DNA of 59,697 bases, from positions 68,183 to 127,879 of the forward strand of contig NW_004457291.1 of the NCBI RefSeq assembly GCF_000313135.1, written 5' to 3'. The notes below the pieces were generated by a model, which was not told the DNA's origin, searched no databases, and saw only the letters and a program-made list of their open reading frames with translations. This document shows, one piece after another, positions 34,201 through 45,651 of the stretch; the first letter of the stretch is position 1; the number at the start of each line of letters is the position of its first letter. A program made the position numbers and the translations under genes. The DNA is from Acanthamoeba castellanii str. Neff. Taxonomy: Eukaryota > Discosea > Longamoebia > Acanthamoebidae.

Positions 34201-37200
34201 GTGCAGGACAGCGAGCCGTAGTTGTTGAGGGTCACGTACACGATGTTGGACTGCGACGACTTGATGATGGTGCCGTTGTTGACCAGCGAGGCCTGCGCGG
34301 TCGACGGGCTGGGCGACCAGGCCGCATTCTCCTGCGGGTACGGGTACTGCGGGTAGACGATGCGCGGCGAGTTGAGGTACAGCGTACCGTTGGGCGTGTT
34401 GTCAAACACCGACGCGTCGTGTTGGTAGAAGTGACCACCCGCCCACGAGACCTGATGATGTTGTGTTGATTTCGCGTCAGTCAAACATATTCGAACCAAA
34501 TCAAGGGAGAAGGACGTCACGTACGTTGCCATAGTTGCGGAGAAGGCGGGCCAGGTGCTTCTCGCCGATGGTGGTCAGCGTGAGCGTGGTGCCGATCACG
34601 AGGGTCTTGCCGGTGCCGGTCATGTAACCGGAGCTCCACGTGCTGGGCTTGACGAGCGACAGCTCGCCAGAGCCGGTCAGCTCGCCGCCGTCGAGGGTGA
34701 GCGCGGGCAGCAGCAGGTCCCACTGGGTCATGTCCACGGTGCCGCCGGAGACCTGCAGCGTGGAGCCGACGCTGTCGCTGGCGAACACGACGCCGGGCGA
34801 CAGCACGTAGTGGTCGCCGTCGATCTGCATGCTGGCCTTGGGGAACTTGGTGTAGCCGCCGGTGACCCAGAGTCGACCGAGGTTGATAAACGAGCAGTAG
34901 ACGTTGTTCACGCCGCTGGCGAACTCGATGGTCGACGCAGCATCGCCGCGGATGGTGGCGTTGACGTCCACCACAGCGTCGCCAAACGCAAGGATGCCGC
35001 CGGTGAGCGCCTGGTAGTCGCCCTCAGCGCTGTAGCTGCCGCCGAAGAGCTCAAGGCGTCCGCTCGTGACCTCGGTGTGGTTGAAGTTCTCGAAGCTGAG
35101 GCCGATGCGAGCAGACACTGCCGCACCGCGGCTGCGCACGACACCGTGGTTCTCGAAGCGGGCCTGGTTCGAGCCGGAGAGGGCGATGCTGAATCCGGTG
35201 CCCGCGGGCTGCACGATTTCGAACAGGGCGTTGGGCGAGTTGACGAACACGCCGGCGTCGATGCCGACACCGTTGCCGCCGATCCACTGCGTCAGGTTGT
35301 TGTTGATGACCGGGCGGCTGAAGCCGAAGGCGACCGTGCCGGGGAGGATCTGCAGCGTGCCGTCGAACACGGTGGTGCCCGCGCCGCCCATGTTGCCGCC
35401 GCTCCAGGCGTAGGCGCCGGGAATGGTGACCATGCCCGAACCCTGGAGGACACCGTTGGACTGGGCGCCAGAGGGGATGGTCACGTTCCAGTCCTCGAGG
35501 TCGAGGGTGCCGCCGGTGAGCGCGATCGGGGGGAAGGGCACGGGGAGCTGCTCGAAGTTGGCCGCACCGGCCGACACCTGCAGGGTGGGACCGAACGAGG
35601 TGAACTTGACGCCGGCGCGGAAGTTGACGACGCCGCCGTCGACGATGGGGTCGTTGGTCGACTGCAGGTCGGCGAACACGTTGCTCACGCCGCCGGTGAA
35701 CTTGAAGTTGCCGCTGCCCGTCAGGCGGCAGGTGGTGGCAAGCGTGTGCTGGTCGGTGTTGTCCGAGCCGTCGAAGGAGACCTGACCGCCGGTGCCGGCC
35801 TCGTAGCGCGAACTGGCGCAGCTGCCGCCGGCCGCAAGCGCCAGATTGCCGGCCGTCGAGCTGACCAGGGCGCTGGCGCCGATGTTGTTGAACACCATGG
35901 TGAAGTAGGACCGGAAGGTCGCATAGCTGGACTTGGTCACCAGACCGAAGTTGTCGAACACGCCGGGCGCGTTGCCGGCAGTGGTGCAGAAGCACTGGCC
36001 CTGGGCGTTGGGGTCGGCCTGGAAGGTGGCGTTGTTCCAGTTGACGAACCGCGCGCCGCTGCTGGCGAACGCGCTGCCGCTGGTCCACTGCGTGAGGTTG
36101 TAGTTGACGATGTCGCGCGCGAAAGTGGTGCTCGAGGCGCTCGAGACCAGCAGCTTGCCCTGCACAACGGTGGTGCCCACGCCGGCCATCGCACCGCCTG
36201 TCCAGCGGTAGGTGCCCCAGATCGTGGCGTTCTGCGTGCCGGTCAGCGTGCCGCCAGACTGGGTGACGTCCTGGATGGCGTGCATGGCGTCGCCCAGGTC
36301 GAGCGTGCCGCCGCCGATGAGGAGCGCCGGGTGGTCGAGGTTGATGCCGTAGTGGAACAGCAGCGTGCCGCCGGTCACTTGCAGGCTCTGTGTGGCGGTG
36401 TTGGTGAAGCTGACGCCCGACAGGAGGTTGGCAAGACCACCGGTGACTCGCAGGTAGCCGCTGTTCTGGAAGCTGCTGCGCACGTTGACGACGCCGCCCG
36501 ACACGACGACCACGCCGCTGGTGATGCTGGAGAGCGAGCTCAGGGTCGACGTGCCAGACTCGAAGACGATGGGCTGGGCGCTGCCGGGCTGGAACACGCC
36601 GGAGCTGTAGCCGCCGTTCGAGATGTAGAGGGCCTGGCCGGCGGTCGTCACGGTGCCGTTGTTGTTGAACGGAATGCCGATGTGGCCGATGTCGGAGCTG
36701 GCCGACGTGGTGACCAAACCGTAGTTGTCGAAGGAGGCGGTGGCGCCCTGGAGGTTCATGCGCCTGTCCCGTCCGCTGGTGTAGCTGTTGCAACAGCTGA
36801 GGCTGATCGTGAAGGTGGCCGTCGGGTTGTTGGTGAATCCGCCGCTGTAGGCCTGGATGTTGCCGCCGGACCACGTGAGCTGCTGGTTGTTCACCACACG
36901 GCAGTTGAGGGTCTGCACAGAGCCGAAACAAACTCTTCGTTAGCATCAAGACAATCGTTGCGCTGGTGTTGCGTGCCTGCGTGCGCGCGCCCTACAACAA
37001 AAAGTCGTGGCGCAGACGTACCTTGTCGGAGTAAGCATAGAGGTAGTCGTAGACACTGTTGGACGCTGTTCCCGTGAGCGCAGCCGTGCCGTTGTTGATA
37101 AGCTGACCGCCTTCGAGGGGGCAAGACACGGTGCCCCGGTTCCAGGTCAGGGTCTGCAAGACAGTCACTGAGCCCTCGATGTTGACCGTCGCCGTGGATC

Positions 37201-40200
37201 CGTAGATCTCGTTGGCACCGACCGTCAGCGAGCCAAGAACGTGGGCGTACTGGCCGAAGTTGATTACGCCATTGTACGCAGCTGCGCGTGGGTGATAACA
37301 AAGAAATGTTAGCAGCTGCACCGAACAAAAGAGAGCGACTCAAAGAGAACACAACAAGGCCCTGGTACGCACCAATGGCAGGCACGTTGTTAGTGGCGAC
37401 GTCGGCGAAGGTGAGCGCGCCGGTAGTGGGGGAGACACCACCGATGCCAACGTTGATGGCGCCGCCAGCGACGAACCGGGTCGCCGACTGCACGGTGGTA
37501 AGGCCCGTAACAACAATTGTGCCCGCGCCGGTGAGGGCCACACGGCCGCCCAGGTCGACAATGTTGGGGAACTGGAAGGCGCCAGAGCCGGAGATCGTGG
37601 TCGAGGGGTCGAAGTAGACCGACGACCCGATCAGGTTGAGGGTGCCCGAGCTGGCGGCGCTGAAGGTGCCGTTCACCTGCGTGCCCACGGCATTGATTGA
37701 GAGCGTATTCGCCGAGACGGAGACTGCGCCGGGAGAAACAAACAGAGTGAGTAAAGTTGAACAATGCAGTGTGTGTCGCGTATAGCGCGAGAAGGGAGTG
37801 CGTACTCGTGCCGTAGTTTACGACGCTGGTGCCAATCGAGGCTCCGCTCAGGGCACCGGCTACCTGCGAAATGGTACCGTAGTTGATCACCTGGCCGGTG
37901 AGGGTCGAGCCGGTGATGCTGCCGTCGGCGGTGATGGTCAACGCGGAGGCGGGGTCGACGATCAGCGACGCGCCGCTGGACATGGCGATCGGGCCGCTGG
38001 TCCAGCTGGACGAGGGACCGCTGAGCTGCAGGGTGTGCGCATCGATCGCCTTGCCCGTGAGGGTGGAGAACACCACGCTGCCGAGCACCTGCGTTCGTCC
38101 ACGTCCTGTGCAACACAACAGTTGTGAGCGCAAGAGAAAGAGAGGGGGTGGTGCAAAACAGCTGGTCGGGGCTTGGCTCGTACCCTGAAGGGAGCCGGCG
38201 TAGAAGTTGAGGTTCTGGAGGACAGTGATCAGGCCATCGGCGATCACGGTGCCCGAGAATTCGCCGCCGGAGGTGCCCAGCTGCATGGAGGACAGGGTCA
38301 CGGTGCGACAGTTGAAGTTGGCCGTACCGCCCTGGGCCTGGAAAGGAGCGCCCAGGTCGATCACGGTCGCCTCAGCTCTGCAAAAAGACAAGCCAACGGC
38401 GCATAAGCGATTGTTATGTAATGAACAAAAAGTTGAGTAGAGCGTACCTCACGTCGAGCGTGCCAGAGACGACGGTGGTGCGGCCGCCAGAAGCGTCGTA
38501 AGTGCTGGACACGATCAGGGAGCCGCTGTTGACCAGGAGCTGGCCAGCCACGGTCACCTTGGACGAGCGGTCGAAGAAGTAGGAGGCCACGACGCCATTG
38601 CTGGGCGAGTCGACGCTCAGGATGCCGCCGCTCTGCACGGAGATGGTGTTCCAGTTGGTGCCCGCAGCGACGGCCAGTGTGCCCTGCGCCACGACGATGC
38701 TGCCGTAGTTCTGGAAGTCGACCAGCACGCGGCTCTGCGCCGACGCGCCCTGTCCGGTGATCAAGCCCCTGTTGACCATCTGCACGCCGAGCGATCCCGT
38801 GACGGTGCCTACGGCCGAGAACACGAAGCTGCCGCTCACGTCGTTGATGAAGGAGGCCGAGCTCATCAGGACGATGTTGCCGTCTGTCCAGCTGCCCGTG
38901 CGTTGCTGTGTGGTGGCGCAAGTGGTGGTGGTTAGTCCTGCCTCCCCCTTTTGTAATTGCCAGTTGATGGTGAGCAAGCGCTTACATTGTACAGGGTGGC
39001 CATGTTGAGGGTCTTGACGTTGGAGCCAGAGATGGCCGTCGTGTTGAGCACGGTTACGGAGCCGGAGCCCTGGATCGCGCCGCCAGTCTATAGAGAAATA
39101 ATGAATCAAACGAAACGGTCAGTAACCAACACCAGTGGCATGCGGTGGCCCACGGTAAGCGAGGGCGTACCCAGGTGAAGAGCGTCACAGGCATGTCGAC
39201 GTTGGTGGAGAAGGCGCCGCCGGACACCAGAAGCGAAGGAATGGTGAAGTTGAGGCAGTGAATGCGCATCAGACCACCGCTCACGATGAACTGCGACGGC
39301 ACGCTCTGCGGCTGCACGTAGAGATCCGCAATACCACCGCTCACTGGTGGAAAAAAGGAGAGGGTCAGAGGGAGCGGCCAAGAGCGAGCACTGAGAGAAA
39401 GCGAGAGAGAGTGGGTCGGATACCGGTCAGAGGGTTGCCGAAGTTGGCCAGCGTGGCGTCCAGGTTGAAGTTGGTCTGACCGTCGCTAACTTCAGTCGAA
39501 CCGGAGACGTTGAAGAGCGAGTCGACGTTCACCGTGCCCGAGAGGACCGCCTTGCCCGAACCCGCGAAGGTCGAGTTGGGGAGCAGCGAGAAGACGCCGC
39601 CAAGCTGCACCGTGGCCGCCGGGCCGAAGGTCGCCGTGCCGTTGTTGTAGCCGCCACCGGCGAAGTAGACCAGGCCGGAGCCCGAGGCGCGGAGGGTGGC
39701 ATTGTCGTTGTTCTGGAAGGCGAACTGCAGCGTGGCCGCGCCGGCGCCGATCGAGTCAAAGGTGGCGTTGTTGACGAACACGGAGGGCTGGCCGCCGGCG
39801 TTCAAGAAGCTGTAGGGCGAGGCGAAGTTGAGCGTGAAGGTGGCAGTCGAGGGCGAGTTGATGATGGTCGCGCTCGAACCGGCAATGCTGCCGGCAAGCC
39901 ACACAGCGTCCTGTGTCACACGCAGAGAGAGAGAGAGAGACGTAAGTAACCATAGCCGGCGCCGAAGGCGAAAACAAAAGGCTGCGTACGGCGAAGTTGT
40001 TGAGCGTGGTGAGCGTGATCTGCTTGGTAGCCGCTGAGTCGATGGTGACGCCGTTGAGGCACTGAACGCCGGAGACCAGGTTGTAGAGCACACCGCCCAG
40101 CCAGTAGAAGCGCTTGCTGGTGATCAGGGGCGCCGTGCCGGTGAGCGTGCCGGCCGAGAGCGTGAAGTCCTCGTTGGCCAGGAACTGACCGCTGACTGAG

Positions 40201-43200
40201 TGGGTGCCGCCCAACACGTAACCGGGGCAGTTGACGTTGACGGTGCCGCCGATCTGCAGGCCGGTGTCGCGCAGGTAGAACCCGGTCGAGGCGGTGAGAT
40301 TCTGGGTGGTGCGCAGCGTGCCGGCGATGTCGAGCACGGTCGCGTCGATGTTGGCATCGTGGAAGTCGGCCGTGCCCGAGGTGATGTTGAAGTAGTGGCC
40401 GATGTTGGTCAGGATCGAGCCCGCCTGCAGATCCAGCAGGTTGCCGCTGATCAGGGTCGTGCCGCTGACGTCGAGCACGGCGCCGGACTGCACGGCCACG
40501 GTGCCGTTCCAGACCTTCAGGGTGCCGGCCACCGTCATCACGCTCTTGGCGAGCAGGTTGTGCGTCACGGCGCCGGTGAACGTCAGGGTCGCGCCCGCCG
40601 CCACGTCGAACTGACCAGCGTTCTTGGTACCGTAGCCGGAGATCTGCACCGTTCCGCTGGCGATCGAGAAGTTGCCGGACTGATCGAACAGCGCATTGAT
40701 CACGTTCGTGTTCGTCCTGTGGGCCAAGGAACACAGACTGTAAGTCGGCGGCCCATGAAGTAAAAAACAACTGCGCGAGAGAAAAAGCGTACCCGTTCTT
40801 GTACATGCGACCGGAGTTGGCAAAGTACAGCGAGGTGCCTCCGATCCAGTTCAGCGAGCCACCGGGCACGAAGTAGAACTGGCCCGAGCTGACAATCGAA
40901 CCACCGCTCGTACCGGCAATGTCACCCTGGTAAGAGAGAAGAATGGGTGAGTAACCCAAGTGGCGTGTGCGGTTGCGAGGTTAGCGTAACGTACAGCGAT
41001 CCAGGAGGCGGTGCCCGCAACATTGATGCGACGAGAGTCGAGCGACTTGACAGTGGGGGTGTCGATGACCAGGCCACCGGAGCACTGCATGACGCTCGGG
41101 CCACCAGCGATCTTGCCGCCCAGCCACTGCGTCTGCTTCGACACCACGATCTGACCGCTGCCGTCCAGCCGACCCGCGTCCTGGAGCGTCAGCGCGCCCT
41201 TGATGCTGGCGTAGGCGTTGAAGATCACTGCTCATAGCAAACATGCATGTGTGTTGTTAGTCATAAAGGCAAATATGTGGGTGTGTGTGTAGGACGTCAA
41301 GGAACGAACCTGATCCGGTGGAAATGATGTTGAGCTGGCCGGAGAAGACGATGTTCTGGAAGGTGGTGAGGCTGCCACCCGAACACGTGGTGTTGGGCAG
41401 GATCACGCCGAGGCTGCTCACGCTGAGCACGCCAGAGCTGATGGCGACGGTGGCGCCGAGGCTCTGGATGGACGACAGCGAGCTGAGGTAGACCTGGCCG
41501 CCGGCGACGATGGTCTGGCCCAGCATGTTGACCTGCGACACGATCGTCGTGCTGCCGCCCGTGAACGACAAGGTGCCGTTGCCCTGGAGCACGCTGCCCT
41601 GGTCGAGGCTGGTGGTGCCCGCCGTAAATTCCAGCGCGGAGCGCACGGTGAAGGTGCCCGTCGACGAGCCACCACCGCTGAGAGACAAGGTGCCGGCGAA
41701 GGCGTTGACGGTTCCCGTGTTGCTGTGGTCAACACGCACCCCCGGAGAAAGTCAGGCATTGCTTGACAACGACGACGAATAATTAAGAAGTGGGAGAGGG
41801 TGGTAATGAACCTGAGCACGGCGGCGATGACGGAGATGTCGGTGCTGTTGACCTTGGTCAAGGTGCCGGTGTTGACGATGGTCCACGCCGAGCCCAGAAG
41901 GTTACCGTCGGTGATGAGGCTGATGGTGGCGTTGTTGGAGTTACGGATCTGCGCAGCGCCCGATCCCGTCAGCGTGCCGGACACCGTGAGGTAGCCGTAG
42001 TTGTTGAACTGGTGGCCGTTGGAGATCGTCGAGCCGGCGCCCGTGACCACGGTGTTGTAGGCAACGATCGTGCCACCGCCCAAGTTGCCGCCTGTCGTAT
42101 GGTAGTGCGGTAAATTCAATAAAAGATGGCAAGATGAGCTGACGTAAGAGGTCCTCATTTGGGAGGGTTAAGGAGTAGGGACCACGCACCTTGCCAACGG
42201 AAGGTGCCGGTGACAGTGGTGAGACCAGAGCCGGAGAGCACGGCGCCCGAGGCCATGGTGAAGCCGGCGTTGAGGTTGAGACGAATGCCAGCCTTGACCG
42301 AGATGCCGGCCTGCATGAAGAGATCACCGGGAATCGTGACGTCGGCGTTGAAGAAGTGGGTGCCGCCGGTGATGTTGAGCGCGTCGGGGAAGCGCATGGC
42401 GGTGTTGAGCACCAGGCTGCCGCCGAGGAGCGAGGTGTCGGGCAGCTGCACGGAGAGCGCGTTCACGGTGAGCGTGCCGGTGCCCTGCACGATGAGCTTC
42501 GAGCCGAGTGACGCGATCGACGCCGAGGCAGCGAGCGTGTGGCTGCCGCCCTGGACCGTGGTGACGCCGAGCACGTTGTAGCTGGCGCTGATGGTCGAGG
42601 TACCAGCGCTGAAGTTCACCGAACCCGCACCCGCGATGGACGAACCGGCATTGAACTGGGCGTTGCCGCCGGCGATCTGCAGCGCAGCCGGGGACGCTAC
42701 GTTGACGGGACCGCTGAAGACACCACCGCCCTGCAGGGACAGGACACCGTTGGCGACGTTGATGGTGCCCGTACTGGTGAAGGCCGGTGCGAGCGACACC
42801 GTGATGGCGTCGGGGAGGACCATGGATCCCACGTTGTTCAGCGACCAGCTCGAGCCCGAGAGCAGCGCGCCCGTCTGCAGCACCATGGTGCCGGAGTTCT
42901 TGAACGTCGCCGAGCCGCTGCCGGCCAAGGCGCCGGAGATGGTGCAGTTGCCGTTCGAGTTAAGGTTACCGCCGGTGATCATCGAGCTGCGCACGATCGT
43001 GAACGACTGCTGCACGTCGATCCTGGTCACGGAGATGGTGCTGCCGCCGAGCGTGAGGTCGTTGACGAAGGTGGCGATACCGCTTCCGGTGAACACGCCG
43101 CCGTTGAGGCTGTTGTTGAAGCCCGTGGCCTGAAAGACGTTGCTGATGGTGATCGTGCCGCCCGTCTGGCTGAACGAGTCCGTGACCTGGACGGTGCCGG

Positions 43201-44684
43201 CGAGCGTGAGCGCACCGCCGGCGACGCTGAGCTTGCTCAGAGTCAACGAGTCCGCCGAGCCGAACAGGTTGAGCTGGGCTGAAGCGCCCGATACGAGGAC
43301 TTGCGAGCCGAGTTTGGTGATCGACGTGCCGATGCCGATGTTGAGCGGCGCAGACACCACCGCCAAACCGGCGTTGTCCAGCTGAGAGTATCTGTTGTTC
43401 GAGAAGACCGAGACAGAGACAGATTAGAACGGGAACGCATGTGAGGGGAGGAGTGGGGGTGGTCGACGTACTGGTAGTATACATTGCCTCCGGTGTAGTA
43501 CATCGTTCCGCTGCTCACCACGTTGGCGCCCACGTTGACGGTGTGTGTGGCCACGCCGGCAAAATTGATCGCTCCCGTAGTCGCGATGGTGATAGGCGCC
43601 CACGAGTCGCTGCCGCCGGAAACGGTGAGGTTGCCCTGGAGGATGTTGAGCTTGCCCCTGTGGCTCATGTAGGCCGACACACGGGCCACGCTGCTCGTGC
43701 TGGGAAGCGAGATGTTGAGCGTGCCGTTGTTGGCAAAGAGGGCCGTCGTGCTCGCCGAGCTGAGATCGACCGCGTTGGTGATCACGAACTCGCTCTGCGT
43801 GTTGGAAGAAGAAAAAATGAGAAAGGAGAGTCCAACGAGGAGCGAGATGTGCGCAGTGGGAGGAGTGCGGTAAGAAAGTGTACCGCCGGAGAGTTCATGA
43901 AGGTTGAGCTGGCGCTCAAGACCAGGTTACCGTTCTTCCACAGGCCACCGCCGTTGGCGCTGAGGGTGCTGCCGGTGCCGAGAGTGCGGCCGGGGCAGGT
44001 GGTGCAGTCCAGTGTGAGAAGACCGTTGATGTTGGTAGTGCTGGTCACGCTCAGCTGACCGCCGCCCCACAAGAGAGGGCCATTGACCTGTACGCCAGCG
44101 TGGTGGAGGTGGTCTCAGGGTGAGTAACGCGAGTTTTATTTCGGGCGGGTTGTGGGGGTTGTGGGGGGGGGTTGGGGGCGTACAATGAGCTGGCCAGGGC
44201 CGTAGATGTTCGACGCAGCAGTACCATTGTAGATCAACGATGCCACAATCAACGAGCAGGGCCTGTTCACAGATTGAGCGCCGTCGAGTGTATTAGATTT
44301 TTCAATTGAAACGAATCGAGCGCGCAATTCAAATTCAGATCGAGGCTGAACTTTGATTGCTCTGCGCTGGTGGGGCACGTACGCGGTGATGCGGAGGCCG
44401 CCGGCAGTGATCGTGAGCGACTTGGCTTCGAGGCTCGCTCCGTTGATGTCGATTGTGACTCCGGTGGTGGCGAGGAGAACATCGTCGTCGGCAGTGGGCG
44501 CGGTGCCTGTGTTCCAGTTGGAGTTTTCGGTCCAGGCTCCCAGGTTGGGCCCTTGCCAGGTGACCGTGGCCGCCGCTGCCGGCTGCTGGGCCGCGATGGC
44601 CAAGACCACGATCAGACACGCCAAGAGTACGTGACCGAACTGTTGTGCGCGACCTGTATGATACGAACCACCGGTCGAGAACAA
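10271..44684 (-). CDS. Giant membrane-anchored beta-solenoid repeat protein, 10,896 residues
   Basis: One gene of 34.4 kb in 21 exons, the last being 10271-32430. From 5' the others are: 44684-44383, 44262-44184, 44087-43884, 43794-43472, 43391-42190, 42091-41812, 41722-41310, 41227-40995, 40926-40793, 40716-39990, 39910-39424, 39343-39171, 39087-38986, 38905-38448, 38377-38184, 38105-37806, 37723-37373, 37281-37022, 36912-34525 and 34451-32531. Coding length is 32,691 bases and all phases agree. Order: signal peptide (1-40); W-x-NW start module (VTWQGPNLGAWTENSNW); solenoid repeats to ~3600; EGF-like modules ~3634-3695; second W-x-NW module ~3703; more solenoid with a LamG-like domain at ~6240-6450; Cys-rich EGF-like cluster ~10286-10458; VWD-type domain (CQIFGDPHVVTFDQ); poly-Gly; one EGF; TM helix ~10818-10849; 47-residue tail with SNPFHE. 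Surface location is well supported. A role in adhesion or phagocytosis is inference. Confidence 0.85.
10415..12110 (-). other. C-terminal EGF cluster, VWD-type domain and TM anchor of the giant protein
   Basis: At about 12105-11590 there are five Cys-rich EGF-like modules with repeated C-x-x-x-C-x-G-x-G-x-C and VCVCEAGWSGADC-like spacing. At 11585-11030 the sequence CQIFGDPHVVTFDQKSAFSF opens a von Willebrand factor D-type domain with GDY following, ending near the LCGSN motif. Then come a Cys-rich patch (CHCGCGC), a Pro/Gly-rich spacer with eight consecutive Gly, a further Cys-containing segment and a last EGF (CSLHGKCLNGACVCESGW). The hydrophobic stretch LIGAIVGGTMGAVALMAVGA and onward is followed by RFKQRR, the expected stop-transfer charge. 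This layout is typical of eukaryotic cell-surface adhesion proteins. Confidence 0.85.
13960..16010 (-). repeat. Three tandem ~840-bp units within the giant exon
   Basis: The sequence encoding GGGHVCGCGS-like peptide occurs at 14223, 15075 and 15912 (offsets 852 and 837 bp, i.e. 284 and 279 codons). The first two copies are nearly identical over at least ~75 bases from the anchor; the third (GGHLCGCGG) is more diverged. The protein between anchors repeats in the same order: solenoid strands, a VIxRDSANVTF-like segment, an aCAEL segment, then the marker N-x-G-x-x-x-W-x-x-G. This is a segmental tandem duplication younger than the rest of the array. Confidence 0.8.
23600..24270 (-). other. LamG/concanavalin-like domain embedded in the giant protein
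   Basis: About 215 residues (roughly 6240-6455) break the solenoid pattern. Landmarks are VSFWANVAAS, an FEARTTSGG segment, TWVHYAMSYDGATGQRTIYV, LRIGCSVTSGDSCLSGSVDE, VRLFNRALAAGEV and GLVAYYGFED. This is the usual order of a LamG-type jelly-roll domain (F-W, W-H-h-A, I-Y-V-D-G, D-E-V-R-L-F-N-R-A-L). Such domains bind glycans or extracellular matrix in known proteins. Residue positions are estimates from the predicted splice model. Confidence 0.8.
31870..32070 (-). other. Internal EGF-like modules ending solenoid block 1
   Basis: The Cys-rich stretch CPYNCFGAGTCNVATGICTC and the following GQGTCVNNTCVCTPPYYGST form two EGF-like modules at residues ~3634-3695. They follow a segment (ILAGGVANFDGTLGITYTQD) that resembles the cap preceding the C-terminal EGF cluster. 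A new W-x-x-W start module (VTWICPAGGNWFTASCW) follows at once. This marks the boundary between two successive solenoid blocks in one polypeptide. Confidence 0.75.
32431..32530 (-). other. Last intron of the giant gene
   Basis: Donor GTGCGT (minus strand, beginning at 32530) and acceptor CAG (ending at 32431) bound a 100-base AT-richer stretch with stops in all frames. Splicing joins ...NGNGVNA to ANTPTGGIAG in frame. This join ties the 20 upstream exons to the 22-kb exon. Confidence 0.75.
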
Positions 44685-45651
44685 GTCACTGTGAGCTTGT
44701 ACACCAGTTGAGCCGATGGCGGAACAAGTTCACGATCACAACATTAAACGTGAACATACACACGCCATCGCGATATAGTACATATGAATTTCAGGTAAAG
44801 TGCCACTGGCATGTGATCACCGTTTTCATACATACGGTATTAGGTGAAGGGATCAAAAAAGCGGGAAAAGGCAAAGAAACCCCACACGGCGAATAAAAGC
44901 TGCGCTGGCGCGATTGGAGGGAATGCGGTAGCCCATAATTGAAATAAAAGGCCATCTCCTGGGCACCGGTTGGCGTGCTCGCCAGGGAAAGATGTTGCAC
45001 CCGTCGGGCGGGACAACGAGACGGAGAAGAAAGGGAGGGGAGGTGGAGACAAGAAGGACCACGGAAAAGAACTGATCGTGTGCTATGGTGAAATGATAGA
45101 AGAAGAAAAAGAAGAAAAATATGAATGGATGGTGGGTTGCGTACCCATCTTGATGGAGCTGTTTTCACTACGCTTGAACGCACTAGAAGCTGGCGGGATG
45201 GTTTCCAGTGGACTCGGTTGGTAGTACAACTACGGCCAAGGGGGTAACTTTGGTCGTAGCAGCTCGCGATGGTGGCGGCGGGGGTGGTATGAACCGTAGG
45301 CCGCGAAAGTTTGAACAAAGAACCGTAGTACGTCGCCTCGGCTTTTTGGGCGTGTTCGCCGTCGCGAAGGCCGAGCTTACTCCGGAATCGACGCCCATTG
45401 GCCATATCTCTCGGTGTTAAGAAAAACGCACCAACCGCGCAACTTTCATTTGGCTGCGCCAATGGGCGATAGGGAGATAATTTTATTGTGAACACACAAC
45501 GGGAGCACAACAGCCAGAACATTTTTTCCCACCTCGCGGACGGTTGGTTTCCAACCTACTCCAGTTCCTACGTCTCTCTTGTGCCTTGCGGCTTGTTCTG
45601 CTTTTCAAACTGGCCTTGGACACACATCGAACCTTGATCACCACCATCGTC
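44685..45651. promoter_or_regulatory. Divergent promoter between giant gene and secreted-protein gene
   Basis: This is 967 bp of lower-GC sequence between two outward-facing genes. An 11-bp perfect inverted repeat, CGCCCATTGGC (45392-45402) and GCCAATGGGCG (45458-45468), carries CCAAT cores. A TATA-like ACTATATCG (minus strand, near 44772-44780) lies about 90 bp upstream of the giant gene's ATG. A 243-codon open frame on the minus strand through this region has no protein-like features and is not called as a gene. Confidence 0.5.

Noticed and set aside
10271..44684. Giant gene as bacterial contamination or recent bacterial transfer
   Set aside because: It has at least 20 spliceosomal introns, EGF/VWD domains, a TM anchor and base composition like its neighbours. 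Ancient acquisition of the solenoid remains possible.
44791..45522. A 243-codon minus-strand frame in the divergent promoter
   Set aside because: Ser/Pro/Arg-rich with no domain or signal, overlapping the CCAAT inverted repeat; better explained as non-coding.
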